From Pseudomonas sp. AN-1 (GTDB lineage: Bacteria > Pseudomonadota > Gammaproteobacteria > Pseudomonadales > Pseudomonadaceae), in assembly GCF_034057115.1 (NCBI RefSeq), contig NZ_CP139195.1, positions 744,001 to 808,000 on the forward strand: DNA of 64,000 nt, given 5' to 3'. The translations under genes were made by a program, and so were the position numbers. Positions 36,030-44,202 of this stretch are shown piece after piece. How positions within the stretch are numbered: the stretch's first letter is position 1; each line of letters begins with the position of its first letter. The notes under the pieces are model-generated. The model did not search any database, had not been told where the DNA came from, and saw only the letters and a program-made list of their open reading frames with translations.

Positions 36030-37190
36030 ATGGACTTCGCGCTGAGTGACGAACAATTGATGATCCAGGAGAGCGCGGCGGGCTTTCTCGCCGCGGCCTC
36101 CGATTCGGCGGCGGTGCGCGCCGCCATGGCCAGCCCGCAGGGCTTCGATGGCGAGCTGTGGCGACAGATCGCCGAGGAGCTGTGCTGGCCGGGGCTGATG
36201 ATTCCCGAGCAGTACGGCGGCGTCGGCCTGGGCTTCGTCGAGCAGGCGATCCTGCTCGAACAGATGGGCCGCCACCTGCTCTGCTCGCCGTTCTTCGCCA
36301 GCGCCTGCCTGGCCACCCCGGCGCTGCTGCTGGGCGACAACGAAGCGCTGCGCGCGCGCTGGCTGCCCGAACTGGCCGCCGGCAGCCTGACCGCCACCCT
36401 CGCCTACCGCGAGAGCCGCGACGGCTGGCACGCCACCGAGCAGCCGCGGGCCAGCCGCGACGGCGACGGCTGGCGCCTCGACGGTATATATGAAGCTGTG
36501 CTCGACGGCGCCAGCGCCGGGCTGCTGGTAGTCACGGCCCGCGACGACGCCGGCGCGCTGCGCCTGTTCGCGGTACCCACCGAGCAGGCCGGCATCCAGC
36601 GCCAGGCGCTGCCGACCCTCGACCAGACCCGCCGCCGCGCGCGCATCGAGCTGAACGGCGTGACGGTCGCCGCCGAGCAGTGCCTGCATGGCGACAACGA
36701 AGGCGAAGCCCTGCTCGACAAGGTCCTGCAGGTCGCCGCCATCGCCCTGGCCTGCGAGCAGACCGGCGCCGCCCAGCGCACCCTCGACCTGACCCTCGCC
36801 TACATCGGCGAGCGCAAGCAGTTCGGCCGCACCATCGCCAGCTTCCAGGCCATCAAGCACCGCTGCGCCGACCTGATGCTGGCCATCGAGTGCGCCCGCT
36901 CGGCCAGCTACTACGCCGCCTGCGTGGCGCGTGAGGCGCTGGTAGAAGACGGCGACGCTCACCTGGCCGGCCAGTTGGCCGAGGCCTGTGCCATCGCCCA
37001 GAGCCAGGCCAGCGAGACCTTCATGCACTGCGCAGCGGAGTCGATCCAGCTGCACGGCGGCGTCGGCTTCACCTGGGAGTACGACCCGCATCTCTACTTC
37101 AAGCGCGCCCGCGCCAGCGAGCAACTGCTCGGCACCCCGAGCTGGCACCGCGAGCGCCTGGCCACCCTGATTCTGGAGACCCGCCCATGA
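36030..37190 (+). CDS. Acyl-CoA dehydrogenase partner of FadE30
   Basis: A 386-aa acyl-CoA dehydrogenase of the divergent partner type: FALSDEQLMIQESAAGFLAAA, IPEQYGGVGLGFVEQAILLEQMG, QFGRTIASFQAIKHRCADLMLAIECA and LHGGVGFTWEYDPHLYFKRA. The middle FAD domain lacks the usual SEPxAGSD loop, as in subunits that complement a neighbour. ATG 36030 follows GAGGAG; the frame extends upstream only into promoter DNA. Its stop overlaps the fadE30 start as ATGA, so equal production of two subunits is likely. Confidence 0.85.
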   Translation: MDFALSDEQLMIQESAAGFLAAASDSAAVRAAMASPQGFDGELWRQIAEELCWPGLMIPEQYGGVGLGFVEQAILLEQMGRHLLCSPFFASACLATPALLLGDNEALRARWLPELAAGSLTATLAYRESRDGWHATEQPRASRDGDGWRLDGIYEAVLDGASAGLLVVTARDDAGALRLFAVPTEQAGIQRQALPTLDQTRRRARIELNGVTVAAEQCLHGDNEGEALLDKVLQVAAIALACEQTGAAQRTLDLTLAYIGERKQFGRTIASFQAIKHRCADLMLAIECARSASYYAACVAREALVEDGDAHLAGQLAEACAIAQSQASETFMHCAAESIQLHGGVGFTWEYDPHLYFKRARASEQLLGTPSWHRERLATLILETRP

Positions 37191-38365
37191 AAATCGGATT
37201 CGGCATCGAGGACGAAGCCTTCCGCCAGGAAGTCGCCCACTGGCTGGAACAGCACCTGCAAGGCGAGTTCGAGCAGCTGCGCTTTCGCGGCGGCCCCGGC
37301 GACGAACACATGTTCCCTGAGGAGCGCAAGGCCTGGGAGCGCGAGATGGCCAAGGGCGACTGGATCGGCCTGGGCTGGCCGCGCGAGTGCGGCGGGCGCG
37401 GCCTGTCGATCAGCCAGCAGGTGATCTTCCACGAGGAGTACGCCCGCGCCGGCGGCCCGGGCCGCATGGGCCACATCGGCGAAGGCCTGGCCGGGCCGAC
37501 CATCGCCGCCTTCGGCACTGAGGAGCAGAAGCGCCGCTTCCTGCCCGGCATCCTCGAAGGCCGCGAGTTCTGGTGCCAGGGCTACTCCGAGCCGGGCGCC
37601 GGCTCCGATCTGGCCGGGGTGAAGACCCGTGCCCGCCTGGAGGGCGATCGCTGGCTGATCAACGGCCAGAAGGTGTGGACCTCGCTGGCCCACGAGTCGG
37701 ACTGGTGCTTCGTGATCGCCCGCACCGAACCGGGCAGCGTCGGCCACAAGGGCCTGTCGTTCTTCCTGGTGCCGATGCACCAGGCCAACATCCGCGTGCA
37801 GCCAATCCAGCAGATCACCGGCACCAGCGAGTTCAACGAGGTGTTCTTCGACGACGCCGAGACGGCGGCGGACAACATCGTCGGCGCGCCCGGCGAGGGC
37901 TGGAAGATCGCCATGGCCCTGCTCGGCTTCGAGCGCGGCGTCTCCACCCTCGGCCAGCAGATGCTGTTCCAGAACGAGCTGGACGAGGTCATCCGCATTG
38001 CCCGCGCCAACGGCGCCGCCGCCGACCCCGTGCTGCGCCAGCGCCTCGCCCGCGCCTGGGCCGGCCTGCGCACCCTGCGCTACAACTCGCTGCGCATGCT
38101 CTCCGGCCCGCAGGACGGCAGCCTGCGCCCCGAGGCGATGAGCTACAAGCTGGCCTGGTCCACCTGGCACGTCGAACTGGGCAAGCTGGCCATGGACGTG
38201 CTCGGCCCGCAGGCGGAGATCCTCGACGGCGAGCCCTACGCGCTGTCGCGCCTGCAGTCGCTGTTCCTGTTCACCCGCTCGGACACCATCTACGGCGGCA
38301 GCAACGAGATCCAGCGCAACATCATCGCCGAACGGGCGCTGGGGATGCCGCGCGAGCCGCGCTGA
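37187..38365 (+). CDS. fadE30: FadE30-type acyl-CoA dehydrogenase
   Basis: A 392-aa flavoprotein: FWCQGYSEPGAGSDLAGVKT, INGQKVWTSLAHESDWCFVIART, ITGTSEFNEVFFDDA, FERGVSTLGQQM and YGGSNEIQRNIIAERALGMPRE. These segments agree with mycobacterial FadE30 (Rv3560c), which dehydrogenates the propionate side chain of 5-OH-HIP-CoA at the start of C/D-ring breakdown. In mycobacteria FadE30 is encoded next to ipdF; here ipdF is 36 kb away. It is translationally coupled to the preceding dehydrogenase. Confidence 0.88.
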   Translation: MKIGFGIEDEAFRQEVAHWLEQHLQGEFEQLRFRGGPGDEHMFPEERKAWEREMAKGDWIGLGWPRECGGRGLSISQQVIFHEEYARAGGPGRMGHIGEGLAGPTIAAFGTEEQKRRFLPGILEGREFWCQGYSEPGAGSDLAGVKTRARLEGDRWLINGQKVWTSLAHESDWCFVIARTEPGSVGHKGLSFFLVPMHQANIRVQPIQQITGTSEFNEVFFDDAETAADNIVGAPGEGWKIAMALLGFERGVSTLGQQMLFQNELDEVIRIARANGAAADPVLRQRLARAWAGLRTLRYNSLRMLSGPQDGSLRPEAMSYKLAWSTWHVELGKLAMDVLGPQAEILDGEPYALSRLQSLFLFTRSDTIYGGSNEIQRNIIAERALGMPREPR

Positions 38366-38418
38366 GCGTGACGGGCGACCGGGGCCCTGCCCCGCTGCCC
38401 CGGGTGATCGCAAATCCA

Positions 38419-38479
38419 CTGTAGGGGCGAACTCATTCGCCAAACGCCTCGCCAAGGCGAATGAATTCCCCCCTACAGG
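38419..38479. repeat. Palindromic repeat, GTAGGGGCGAATTCATTCGCC family
   Basis: CTGTAGGGGCGAACTCATTC is paired with GGCGAATGAATTCCCCCCTACAGG around a short GC-rich loop, an inverted repeat of about 60 bp. A near-identical unit is at 48081-48140, and a degenerate half lies at 7723-7745. It sits between fadE30 and the AraC regulator and could fold into a strong hairpin in either transcript. Confidence 0.8.
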
Positions 38480-38512
38480 CCGGATGGCCCCGAAGCCACC
38501 AGGAGGCCCCCT

Positions 38513-39520
38513 ATCAACACCGACTCCCGCTACGTCGTCTGGCTGCTCGACTTCCTGCACAGCCAGGGCATCGACAGCGCGCAACTGGCGCGCCGGCACC
38601 GGCTGGACCCCGCGCGCCTGCTGGACGCCGATGCCGTGGTCAGCACCGAGCAGCACCGCGCGCTGCTGCTCGATGCGCTGCAGCTGAGCGGCAACGGCGG
38701 TTTGGGCCTGCAACTGGGCATCCAGCGCTCGCTGGCCACCCTCGACCAGCTCGGCTACCTGATGATGAGCAGCCGCACGCTGCGCGAGGCGAGCCACGCT
38801 GGCCTGCGTTACCAGAACTATCCGGGGCGCTTTTCCGGGCGCTCGATCGTCACCGCGTTCAGCGAGATCGAGGGCCAGGGCTGCTACCAGATCCACGTCA
38901 AGGACGACCTCGGCCCGCTGCGCCTGCTCGCCGTGGAGGATGTGCTGGGCAGTATCGTCGCCAGCTGCCGCTGGGTGCTGGGCCGCCCCCTGCCGATCAC
39001 CCGCCTGCGCTGCGACTTCCCCGCACCGCCCCATGCCGAGCAGTACCACACGGTGTTCGCCTGCCCGATCCAGTTCGACGCGCCGGCAACCCAGCTGTTC
39101 TTCGACGCCGCCGTGCTCGACCAGCCGCTGCCGCACGCCAGCCCGCAGAGCGCCGCGCTGTACGCCCGCCTGTGCGAGCGGCGCAGCATCGAACTCAGCC
39201 GGGGCGACGTGGCCGCACGGCTCTCGCAGATGATCGCCGAGCATATCGCCGAGCCACCGGACCTGGCCGCCGCCGCCGATGCCCTGCACTGCAGCCCGCG
39301 CACCCTCAGCCGCAAGCTGCTCGCCCAGGGCTGGCAGTACCAGCAGTTGGTCGACCAGGTGCGCGAGATCCACGCCCGCCGCGCGCTCAGCGACCCGACC
39401 CAGAGCATCACCCGCATCGCCCAGCAGCTCGGCTACGCCGACAACTCGGGCTTCTTCCGCGCCTTCAAGAAATGGACCGGGCTGTCGCCCAGCGCCTTCC
39501 GCGAGCAGCTGTTCGGCTGA
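38513..39520 (+). CDS. AraC-family regulator with apparent ATC start codon
   Basis: A 335-aa regulator. The N-terminal ligand-binding domain of the OruR/ArgR-like AraC subgroup begins right at the start (INTDSRYVVWLLDFLHSQGIDS). The C-terminal AraC HTH pair lies at about residues 240-330 (AAADALHCSPRTLSRKLLAQ and ITRIAQQLGYADNSGFFRAFKKWTGLSPSAFR). After the in-frame stop at 38462 there is no ATG, GTG or TTG until GTG 38636, which would remove 41 conserved residues. An exact AGGAGG (38501-38506) lies 6 nt before ATC 38513, so ATC is the likely start. It probably controls the downstream aldolase-dioxygenase pair. Confidence 0.8.
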   Translation: MNTDSRYVVWLLDFLHSQGIDSAQLARRHRLDPARLLDADAVVSTEQHRALLLDALQLSGNGGLGLQLGIQRSLATLDQLGYLMMSSRTLREASHAGLRYQNYPGRFSGRSIVTAFSEIEGQGCYQIHVKDDLGPLRLLAVEDVLGSIVASCRWVLGRPLPITRLRCDFPAPPHAEQYHTVFACPIQFDAPATQLFFDAAVLDQPLPHASPQSAALYARLCERRSIELSRGDVAARLSQMIAEHIAEPPDLAAAADALHCSPRTLSRKLLAQGWQYQQLVDQVREIHARRALSDPTQSITRIAQQLGYADNSGFFRAFKKWTGLSPSAFREQLFG

Positions 39521-39578
39521 ACGCCGAGCCTCTGCCCTGCCCCTCCCCCGCGTCGCACCTCCCCTCCCGCCAACATGG

Positions 39579-39612
39579 CCGGATCGGCCATCGATCTGTC
39601 CGCATCGGCAAT
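39579..39612 (+). promoter_or_regulatory. Direct repeats 21 bp apart: candidate AraC-type operator
   Basis: CCGGATCGGCCAT (39579-39591) and CCGCATCGGCAAT (39600-39612) agree at 11 of 13 positions and start exactly 21 bp apart, two helical turns, the usual layout of AraC-family sites. They lie about 70-105 bp before the aldolase ATG, with TAGCAT near 39634 as a possible -10. Confidence 0.5.
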
Positions 39613-39683
39613 GCCCGCACCGGCCCGCAGCTCTAGCATCGAACCCATAACAAGACCCGCCAAAACAACACCGGAGCACCGCC

Positions 39684-40454
39684 ATGCTGAGAACCGAAGG
39701 CCTCAATGCCCCCATGTTCGAGAAGTTCGCCCCCAACCCCGGCGCGCGTCCGCTGCTGCCCGAGCTGAGTGCCAAGGCGCAGGTCGCGCTGATGTGCCGG
39801 ATGCTCAGGCGCGAGGGCTGGGACGACCACATCGCCGGGCACATCACCGTGCGCCAGCCGGATGGCACTGTGCTGACCAATCCCTGGGAGCTGGCCTGGG
39901 ACGAGTTGCGCGCCAGCGACATCATCACCCTCGACCGCCACGGCAAGATCCTCGACAGCGACTGGAACGTCACCCCCGCCCTCGGCCTGCACCTGCAACT
40001 GCACGAACTGCGTCCCGACGCCAACGTGGTGATCCACAACCACGCCAGATGGAGCGGCATCTGGGCCGACCTGCAGCAGGTGCCGCCGGTCTACGACCAG
40101 TCCGGCGCCTACTGCGGCGTCGAGCTGCCGCTGTACGACGACTATGCCGGCACCTTCGAGAAGCAGCAGACCAGCCTGTCCGCCGCCGAGGCGCTGGGCG
40201 ACGCCAAGTGGGCGCTGCTGGCCAACCACGGCTCGCTGGTGGTCGGCCGCGACCTGCGCCAGGCCCACCTGCGGGTGGTCACCCTGGAATGGCGCTGCCG
40301 CCGCGCCTACGAGGTCAAGCTGGCCGGCGGCGGTCGTCCGCTGGCCGACGCGGTGGTCGAGCGCCTGGCGATGGCCGACGCCAACGGCTTCCCCTTCCTC
40401 TGGGAAGCCATGGCCCGCCGCGAACTGCGCAACGATCCGTCCGTCCTCGAATAA
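39684..40454 (+). CDS. Class II aldolase/adducin-family protein
   Basis: A 256-aa zinc-dependent aldolase-fold protein: MCRMLRREGWDDHIAGHITVRQPDG, VIHNHARWSGIWAD (two metal-binding histidines) and LLANHGSLVVGRDLRQAHLRV (third histidine). Family members cleave or epimerise sugar phosphates, but many small-molecule aldolases and decarboxylases share the fold. Its partner is the TauD-type oxygenase 20 bp downstream and its regulator the AraC protein upstream. No sugar genes are near, so the substrate is open; a hydroxy-acid fragment is plausible. Confidence 0.82.
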   Translation: MLRTEGLNAPMFEKFAPNPGARPLLPELSAKAQVALMCRMLRREGWDDHIAGHITVRQPDGTVLTNPWELAWDELRASDIITLDRHGKILDSDWNVTPALGLHLQLHELRPDANVVIHNHARWSGIWADLQQVPPVYDQSGAYCGVELPLYDDYAGTFEKQQTSLSAAEALGDAKWALLANHGSLVVGRDLRQAHLRVVTLEWRCRRAYEVKLAGGGRPLADAVVERLAMADANGFPFLWEAMARRELRNDPSVLE

Positions 40455-40474
40455 CGACAATAAGGAGCACAACC

Positions 40475-41401
40475 ATGAGCCTCATCGTCACCCCCCTGAA
40501 CAACGTCGGCGTCGAAGTCTCCGGCTTCGACATCAACGGCCCCTACAGCGAGGAACTGCAGGCCGAGCTGAAGGCGCTGTGGTACGAACACGCCATCCTG
40601 CTGTTCCGCGACCAGCAGATCACCCCGGAAAGCCAGATCCGCTTCAGCCGCCTGTTCGGCAAGCTCGAGATGCACCCGCTCAAGGTCACCACCTCGGCCC
40701 AGTATCCGGAACTCTTCGTGCTGGAGAACAACGGCGCCAAGGACAGGTTCGCCACCGCCTTCTACCAGGGCGAGGAAATCGTCGGCAGGCTCGACTGGCA
40801 CATCGACCTGCACTACACCGGCCGCCCCAACCACGGCGCCGTGCTGACCGCCGTGGAGGTCGCCCGCGAAGACGGCATGACCGGCTTTGGCGACCTGGCC
40901 AAGGCCTTCGATGCCCTCGACGCCGAGACCAAGGCGCTGCTGGAGAAGCTCGAGGTGGCCTACTCGTTCAGCATGCAGCGCCGCCACATGCGCTACGTCG
41001 ACCTGGACGGCTACGTGCCCGGCCCCGGCCTGCCGAAGAAACCTTCGGACATCGGCTTCCCGGACTTCGCCGATGCGGTCTACCCGGCGGTGCTCACCCA
41101 CCCGGTCAGCGGCCGCAAGATACTCGGCGTGGTCGAGCAGTTCCTCGACCGCATCATCACCCCGCAGCGCTTCGGCCTGTGCAACGACGAGGCCATCGAA
41201 CTGCTCGAACGCCTGGTGGCGCATATCCGCAAGCCGGAATTCCACTACTTCCACCAGTGGCGCCAGGGCGACATGGTCCTCTGGGACAACTGGCGCGCCA
41301 TGCACTGCGCCACCGGCACCAAGCCGGGCGTGCGCCGGGTGATCAACCGCACCACCATCGAGGGCGATCGGATGCTGGGGCGGGTGTTGAGTGGGGAATA
41401 A
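40475..41401 (+). CDS. TauD/TfdA-family Fe(II)/2-oxoglutarate dioxygenase
   Basis: A 308-aa double-stranded beta-helix oxygenase. The facial triad is visible as WHIDLHY (His-x-Asp, about residue 108) and MHCATG (distal His, about 272), with RRVINRTTIEGDR providing the 2-oxoglutarate-binding arginine. Family members hydroxylate sulfonates, phenoxyacids, carnitine precursors and similar small acids. ATG 40475 follows AAGGAG. It is linked to the class II aldolase by 20 bp; together they suggest oxygenation followed by C-C cleavage. The substrate is unknown. Confidence 0.87.
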   Translation: MSLIVTPLNNVGVEVSGFDINGPYSEELQAELKALWYEHAILLFRDQQITPESQIRFSRLFGKLEMHPLKVTTSAQYPELFVLENNGAKDRFATAFYQGEEIVGRLDWHIDLHYTGRPNHGAVLTAVEVAREDGMTGFGDLAKAFDALDAETKALLEKLEVAYSFSMQRRHMRYVDLDGYVPGPGLPKKPSDIGFPDFADAVYPAVLTHPVSGRKILGVVEQFLDRIITPQRFGLCNDEAIELLERLVAHIRKPEFHYFHQWRQGDMVLWDNWRAMHCATGTKPGVRRVINRTTIEGDRMLGRVLSGE

Positions 41402-41520
41402 GTGGCTGCGGCTTGCTTGATGGCTGAGACCGGGGCTGCGATGAGCGTCCCGGTTGTTTCTCACCCCGCCCTCCGCCTGATCCGACTTGAATGGACACGC
41501 CCTGGACGTGGCTCTTCAGG

Positions 41521-41835
41521 TCAGATCGCAGCCAGCCTTTCCGCCATGTCGGGGTACTGCTCGACCAGCTTGATCAGCACGGCAGCCTGGGCATTCGGCT
41601 TGGCCTTGTCCTGCTCCCATTTGCGCAGGGTGCCGGTGCTGATGCGGAAGCGCCGGGCGAATACCTGCTGGGACATGTGCATTTTCTGCCGCAGGGCGAC
41701 GATCTCGCTCGCGGTTACCTCCGGGGCCGGCTTTGCCTCGACCTCGTACTGGCGCAGGGTGATCTTGCCCTCACGGTGCGCCGCCATTTCCTCGACGCCC
41801 TGCATCAACTCGGCAAACAGATCTCGCTTTTTCAC
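41521..41835 (-). CDS. HigA-like HTH antitoxin
   Basis: A 104-aa XRE-family protein. The C-terminal helix-turn-helix (about residues 45-90: SEIVALRQKMHMSQQVFARRFRISTGTLRKWEQDKAKPN) is preceded by an N-terminal helical region that would bind the toxin. Its start overlaps the toxin stop (ATGA). The toxin-first order is typical of higBA modules. It probably represses the module through the palindrome at 42195-42212. Confidence 0.85.
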   Translation of the reverse strand: MKKRDLFAELMQGVEEMAAHREGKITLRQYEVEAKPAPEVTASEIVALRQKMHMSQQVFARRFRISTGTLRKWEQDKAKPNAQAAVLIKLVEQYPDMAERLAAI

Positions 41836-42176
41836 TTGGCACCTCGTTTTTTCAGCTCTGCGGTGATGGCCTGCCTGAGCAGCTTTTCCTGCTCGGCAGT
41901 CAGGTTCTCCAGCTCGTCCTTGTCGTAGATGGCGAACATCCAGAACTGGCCATCGCCGAGCAGCCAGTAGTAGATGACGCGCAGACCACCGCGCTTTCCC
42001 TTCCCTCTTCGCCCGTCGGCCCAGCGCAGCTTGCGGAATCCGCCCGTGCGCGGCATGACGTCGCCGGCCTCGGGATTCTTCAGCATATCCCTCTGGAGCT
42101 GCCGATACTCGTCGTCGGTCAGGTAGTCGCCAACCGTGGCGGTGAAGCTCGTGGTTTCGATAAAGAGGGCTTTCAT
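41832..42176 (-). CDS. RelE/HigB-type toxin
   Basis: A 114-aa basic protein: MPRTGGFRKLRWADGRRGKGKRGGLRVIYYWLLGDGQFWMFAIYDKDE. The Lys/Arg-rich core and the RVIYYW and YDKDE strands are characteristic of HigB-2/RelE-like ribosome-dependent mRNA endoribonucleases. ATG 42176 is chosen because residues before it are not family-like and would cover the operator. There is no clear ribosome site, and the transcript leader may be very short. Confidence 0.85.
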   Translation of the reverse strand: MKALFIETTSFTATVGDYLTDDEYRQLQRDMLKNPEAGDVMPRTGGFRKLRWADGRRGKGKRGGLRVIYYWLLGDGQFWMFAIYDKDELENLTAEQEKLLRQAITAELKKRGAK

Positions 42177-42194
42177 GGCTGAAGTGTAAGCAAA

Positions 42195-42212
42195 TTGCTC
42201 ATACTTGAGCAA
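42195..42212 (-). promoter_or_regulatory. Perfect operator palindrome of the HigBA-like module
   Basis: TTGCTCA-TACT-TGAGCAA is a perfect 7-bp inverted repeat 19 bp before the toxin ATG. TACACT, a possible -10, lies between it and the start. The antitoxin is the obvious ligand. Confidence 0.7.
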
Positions 42213-42280
42213 CCAAGCCTGAATACCGTGGCGCGGCCAGACCTCCTGGCGGGGTGTGAGTCCGGCCCCGGGAGGCTTGC

Positions 42281-43336
42281 TCAATCCGCGGACTCCAGAC
42301 CCTGCCGCGAATCGACCGAGAAGTAGCGCAGCCGATACAGCCGCCAGGGCTGGGTTTCACTGCCGCGGCAGAAGCCGTAGCGAAAGGTATCGGGCAGGGT
42401 CGGCAGGTCGTAGCGCAGGTCGGTGAACCAGATGCAGGCTTCGCCGCCGCGGTCGATCCGCGACAGAGCCGGAAAGATCGCGAAGCGTCGATAGAGGGCG
42501 AAGCGGGGATCGAGCCAGCGCGCCTGCACCTGCGGCTGCAGGGTTGAGTCCTCGCCGTAGCGATGGCGCCGCTGCCAGACCAGTTGCTCTGGCGGCCGGT
42601 AGGCCCGAGCCAGCTCACCCAGTGGGCCCGGGATCGGCAGCGCTGCGGGGCCAGCGGCGAGCTGCAGATGGGCCAGGTGATAACGGTCGCCATCGACCAC
42701 GAGCAGTTTCCAGTTGAAGGGCGAGAGTGGCTGGGACAGCGCCGCCACCCGCACCGGCGCGATGCCATTGGCCTGCGCCCACTGGTGTGCGATGTCGCTG
42801 GCCCGCTGTTGCTGCAGCGTCTGGGCGCCCGCATAGAGTGCCAGTAGCGCGAGGCCCGCGAGGGCGGGCCAGGGTCTGCGCAACCTCAGGCTGGCGACCA
42901 GCGCGCCCAGGGCGATCAGCAGGAAAACCGGGTCCACCAGGAACAGGCTGCCGATCCAGAAGCGCTGCTGGCTTAGCGGATACAAGAGCGCGGTGCCGTA
43001 GGCGGTCATCAGGTCGAGCCCGATGTGCGAGGCAAGCCCGACGGCGGCGAACACACAGGCGGCCAGGAACGCCGCCTTGCGCCGGCCCGCCAGCGCGAAC
43101 GCGCCGCCGATCAGCGCGGCCCACAGTGGCAGCAGGATGAGCGAATGCGTCGGGCCCTGGTGCCACTCGGCGAGAAAGCGCAGCGGATCGACGAGGAAGC
43201 CGATGAAGTCGATATCGGGGAAGACCGCCGAGCTGACGCAGATCGCCAGGCATTGCCGTGGCGACAGCACAGTGCAGCGCGCCGAGGTGGCTTGCGCCAG
43301 CGTAGCGCCCAGCAGCGCGTGGGCGAGCGCGTCCAT
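42281..43336 (-). CDS. YdjM-type membrane-bound metal-dependent hydrolase
   Basis: A 351-aa membrane protein that begins MDALAHALLGATLAQA (metal-binding His), with FPDIDFI, WHQGPTHSLILLPLWA and GLASHIGLDLMTAYG adding conserved His/Asp residues, all in the membrane-embedded N-terminal half, plus four to five hydrophobic helices. The C-terminal half (from about residue 180) is soluble. This matches the YdjM/LexA-regulated inner-membrane hydrolase family, whose reaction is not firmly known. It is 3 bp after the TetR gene and probably co-transcribed with it. Confidence 0.8.
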   Translation of the reverse strand: MDALAHALLGATLAQATSARCTVLSPRQCLAICVSSAVFPDIDFIGFLVDPLRFLAEWHQGPTHSLILLPLWAALIGGAFALAGRRKAAFLAACVFAAVGLASHIGLDLMTAYGTALLYPLSQQRFWIGSLFLVDPVFLLIALGALVASLRLRRPWPALAGLALLALYAGAQTLQQQRASDIAHQWAQANGIAPVRVAALSQPLSPFNWKLLVVDGDRYHLAHLQLAAGPAALPIPGPLGELARAYRPPEQLVWQRRHRYGEDSTLQPQVQARWLDPRFALYRRFAIFPALSRIDRGGEACIWFTDLRYDLPTLPDTFRYGFCRGSETQPWRLYRLRYFSVDSRQGLESAD

Positions 43337-43339
43337 CGC

Positions 43340-43987
43340 TCAGCCGCCGCTATCGGTCCCGCTGCCGCTGTTGCTGGCCGGTGCTGCGCCGAGCCAGCCG
43401 GCCAGCCACTCGGCCCGGGCGAGCAGCCGGTTGAGCAGGCTGCGGCTGCGGCTGGCGCCAGGGCTGTCGTCGCGCAGCCAGCAGGCGAAGGTGCTCAGGT
43501 AGATGGCGGTGAGCGCCGCTTCCTCGCACTCGCGCCGCCAGCCGGTGGCGGGCAGCAGGGCCGCCTCGCGGATCCACTGCACCGTGCGGCTGACGCGCAG
43601 CGCGCCCTGCACCTGGAGATGCACATGCTCGGGCTGCAGCTTGTAGCGCAGCATCTCGGCGGCCAGCTGGCGGTGCGGGGCCAGCGCGTCCAACCAGCTG
43701 AGGATCGCGCGCTGCAGGCGTTCGCGTGGGCTGAGGAACTGCCAGCCCGGCGTGTCCGCCGCGGCCAGCAAGGCGGCGTCGGCATGCCCGAACCAGGCTT
43801 CGGCGATCGCATCCTTGCCGGAGAAGTGCCGGGCGATGTCGGCCAGGCCGATATCCAATCGCGCCGCGAGGTCGTGGAGATGAAACCCGTCCCAGCCACG
43901 CTCGGTGCCGAGGGTCAGCGCGGTGTCGATGATCCGGCATCTGAGCTCGGCCTGGCCGAGGTCGCCGGGGGCAGCCATTTCGCTCAT
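43340..43987 (-). CDS. TetR/AcrR-family regulator
   Basis: A 215-aa regulator with an N-terminal TetR HTH (about residues 12-62: RIIDTALTLGTERGWDGFHLHDLAARLDIGLADIARHFSGKDAI) and a variable helical ligand domain. It is followed by the YdjM-like gene, which it may control together with itself. It is too far from the steroid operons to assign as their regulator. The C-terminus ends in a Ser/Gly-rich tail. Confidence 0.85.
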   Translation of the reverse strand: MSEMAAPGDLGQAELRCRIIDTALTLGTERGWDGFHLHDLAARLDIGLADIARHFSGKDAIAEAWFGHADAALLAAADTPGWQFLSPRERLQRAILSWLDALAPHRQLAAEMLRYKLQPEHVHLQVQGALRVSRTVQWIREAALLPATGWRRECEEAALTAIYLSTFACWLRDDSPGASRSRSLLNRLLARAEWLAGWLGAAPASNSGSGTDSGG

Positions 43988-44202
43988 CGGGTTGTCTCCG
44001 CCAAAGGGTGCTGTTCGGTCTCCCGGAAGCGTAGATGCACCGTCGCCCGGCGGTGCGCCGCCCAGCGGAATGCCGCCCGATCCGCGTTGGCGCAGTACGC
44101 ATCGCCGACGACCATGGACGCATCATCGCGCCCGCGTGCATCTGTTTGTAAGCAGCGCCGGCTAGCCTGAGGCTCAAGCCCCAGCGCCAAGAGGTGCGCA
44201 CC

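Noticed and set aside
43340-43987. Treating the TetR gene as a KstR2-type master regulator of the steroid genes
   Set aside because: It is coupled to a YdjM-like gene, has no steroid dyad in its own promoter, and the operator geometry near -42.5 points to an activator rather than a repressor.
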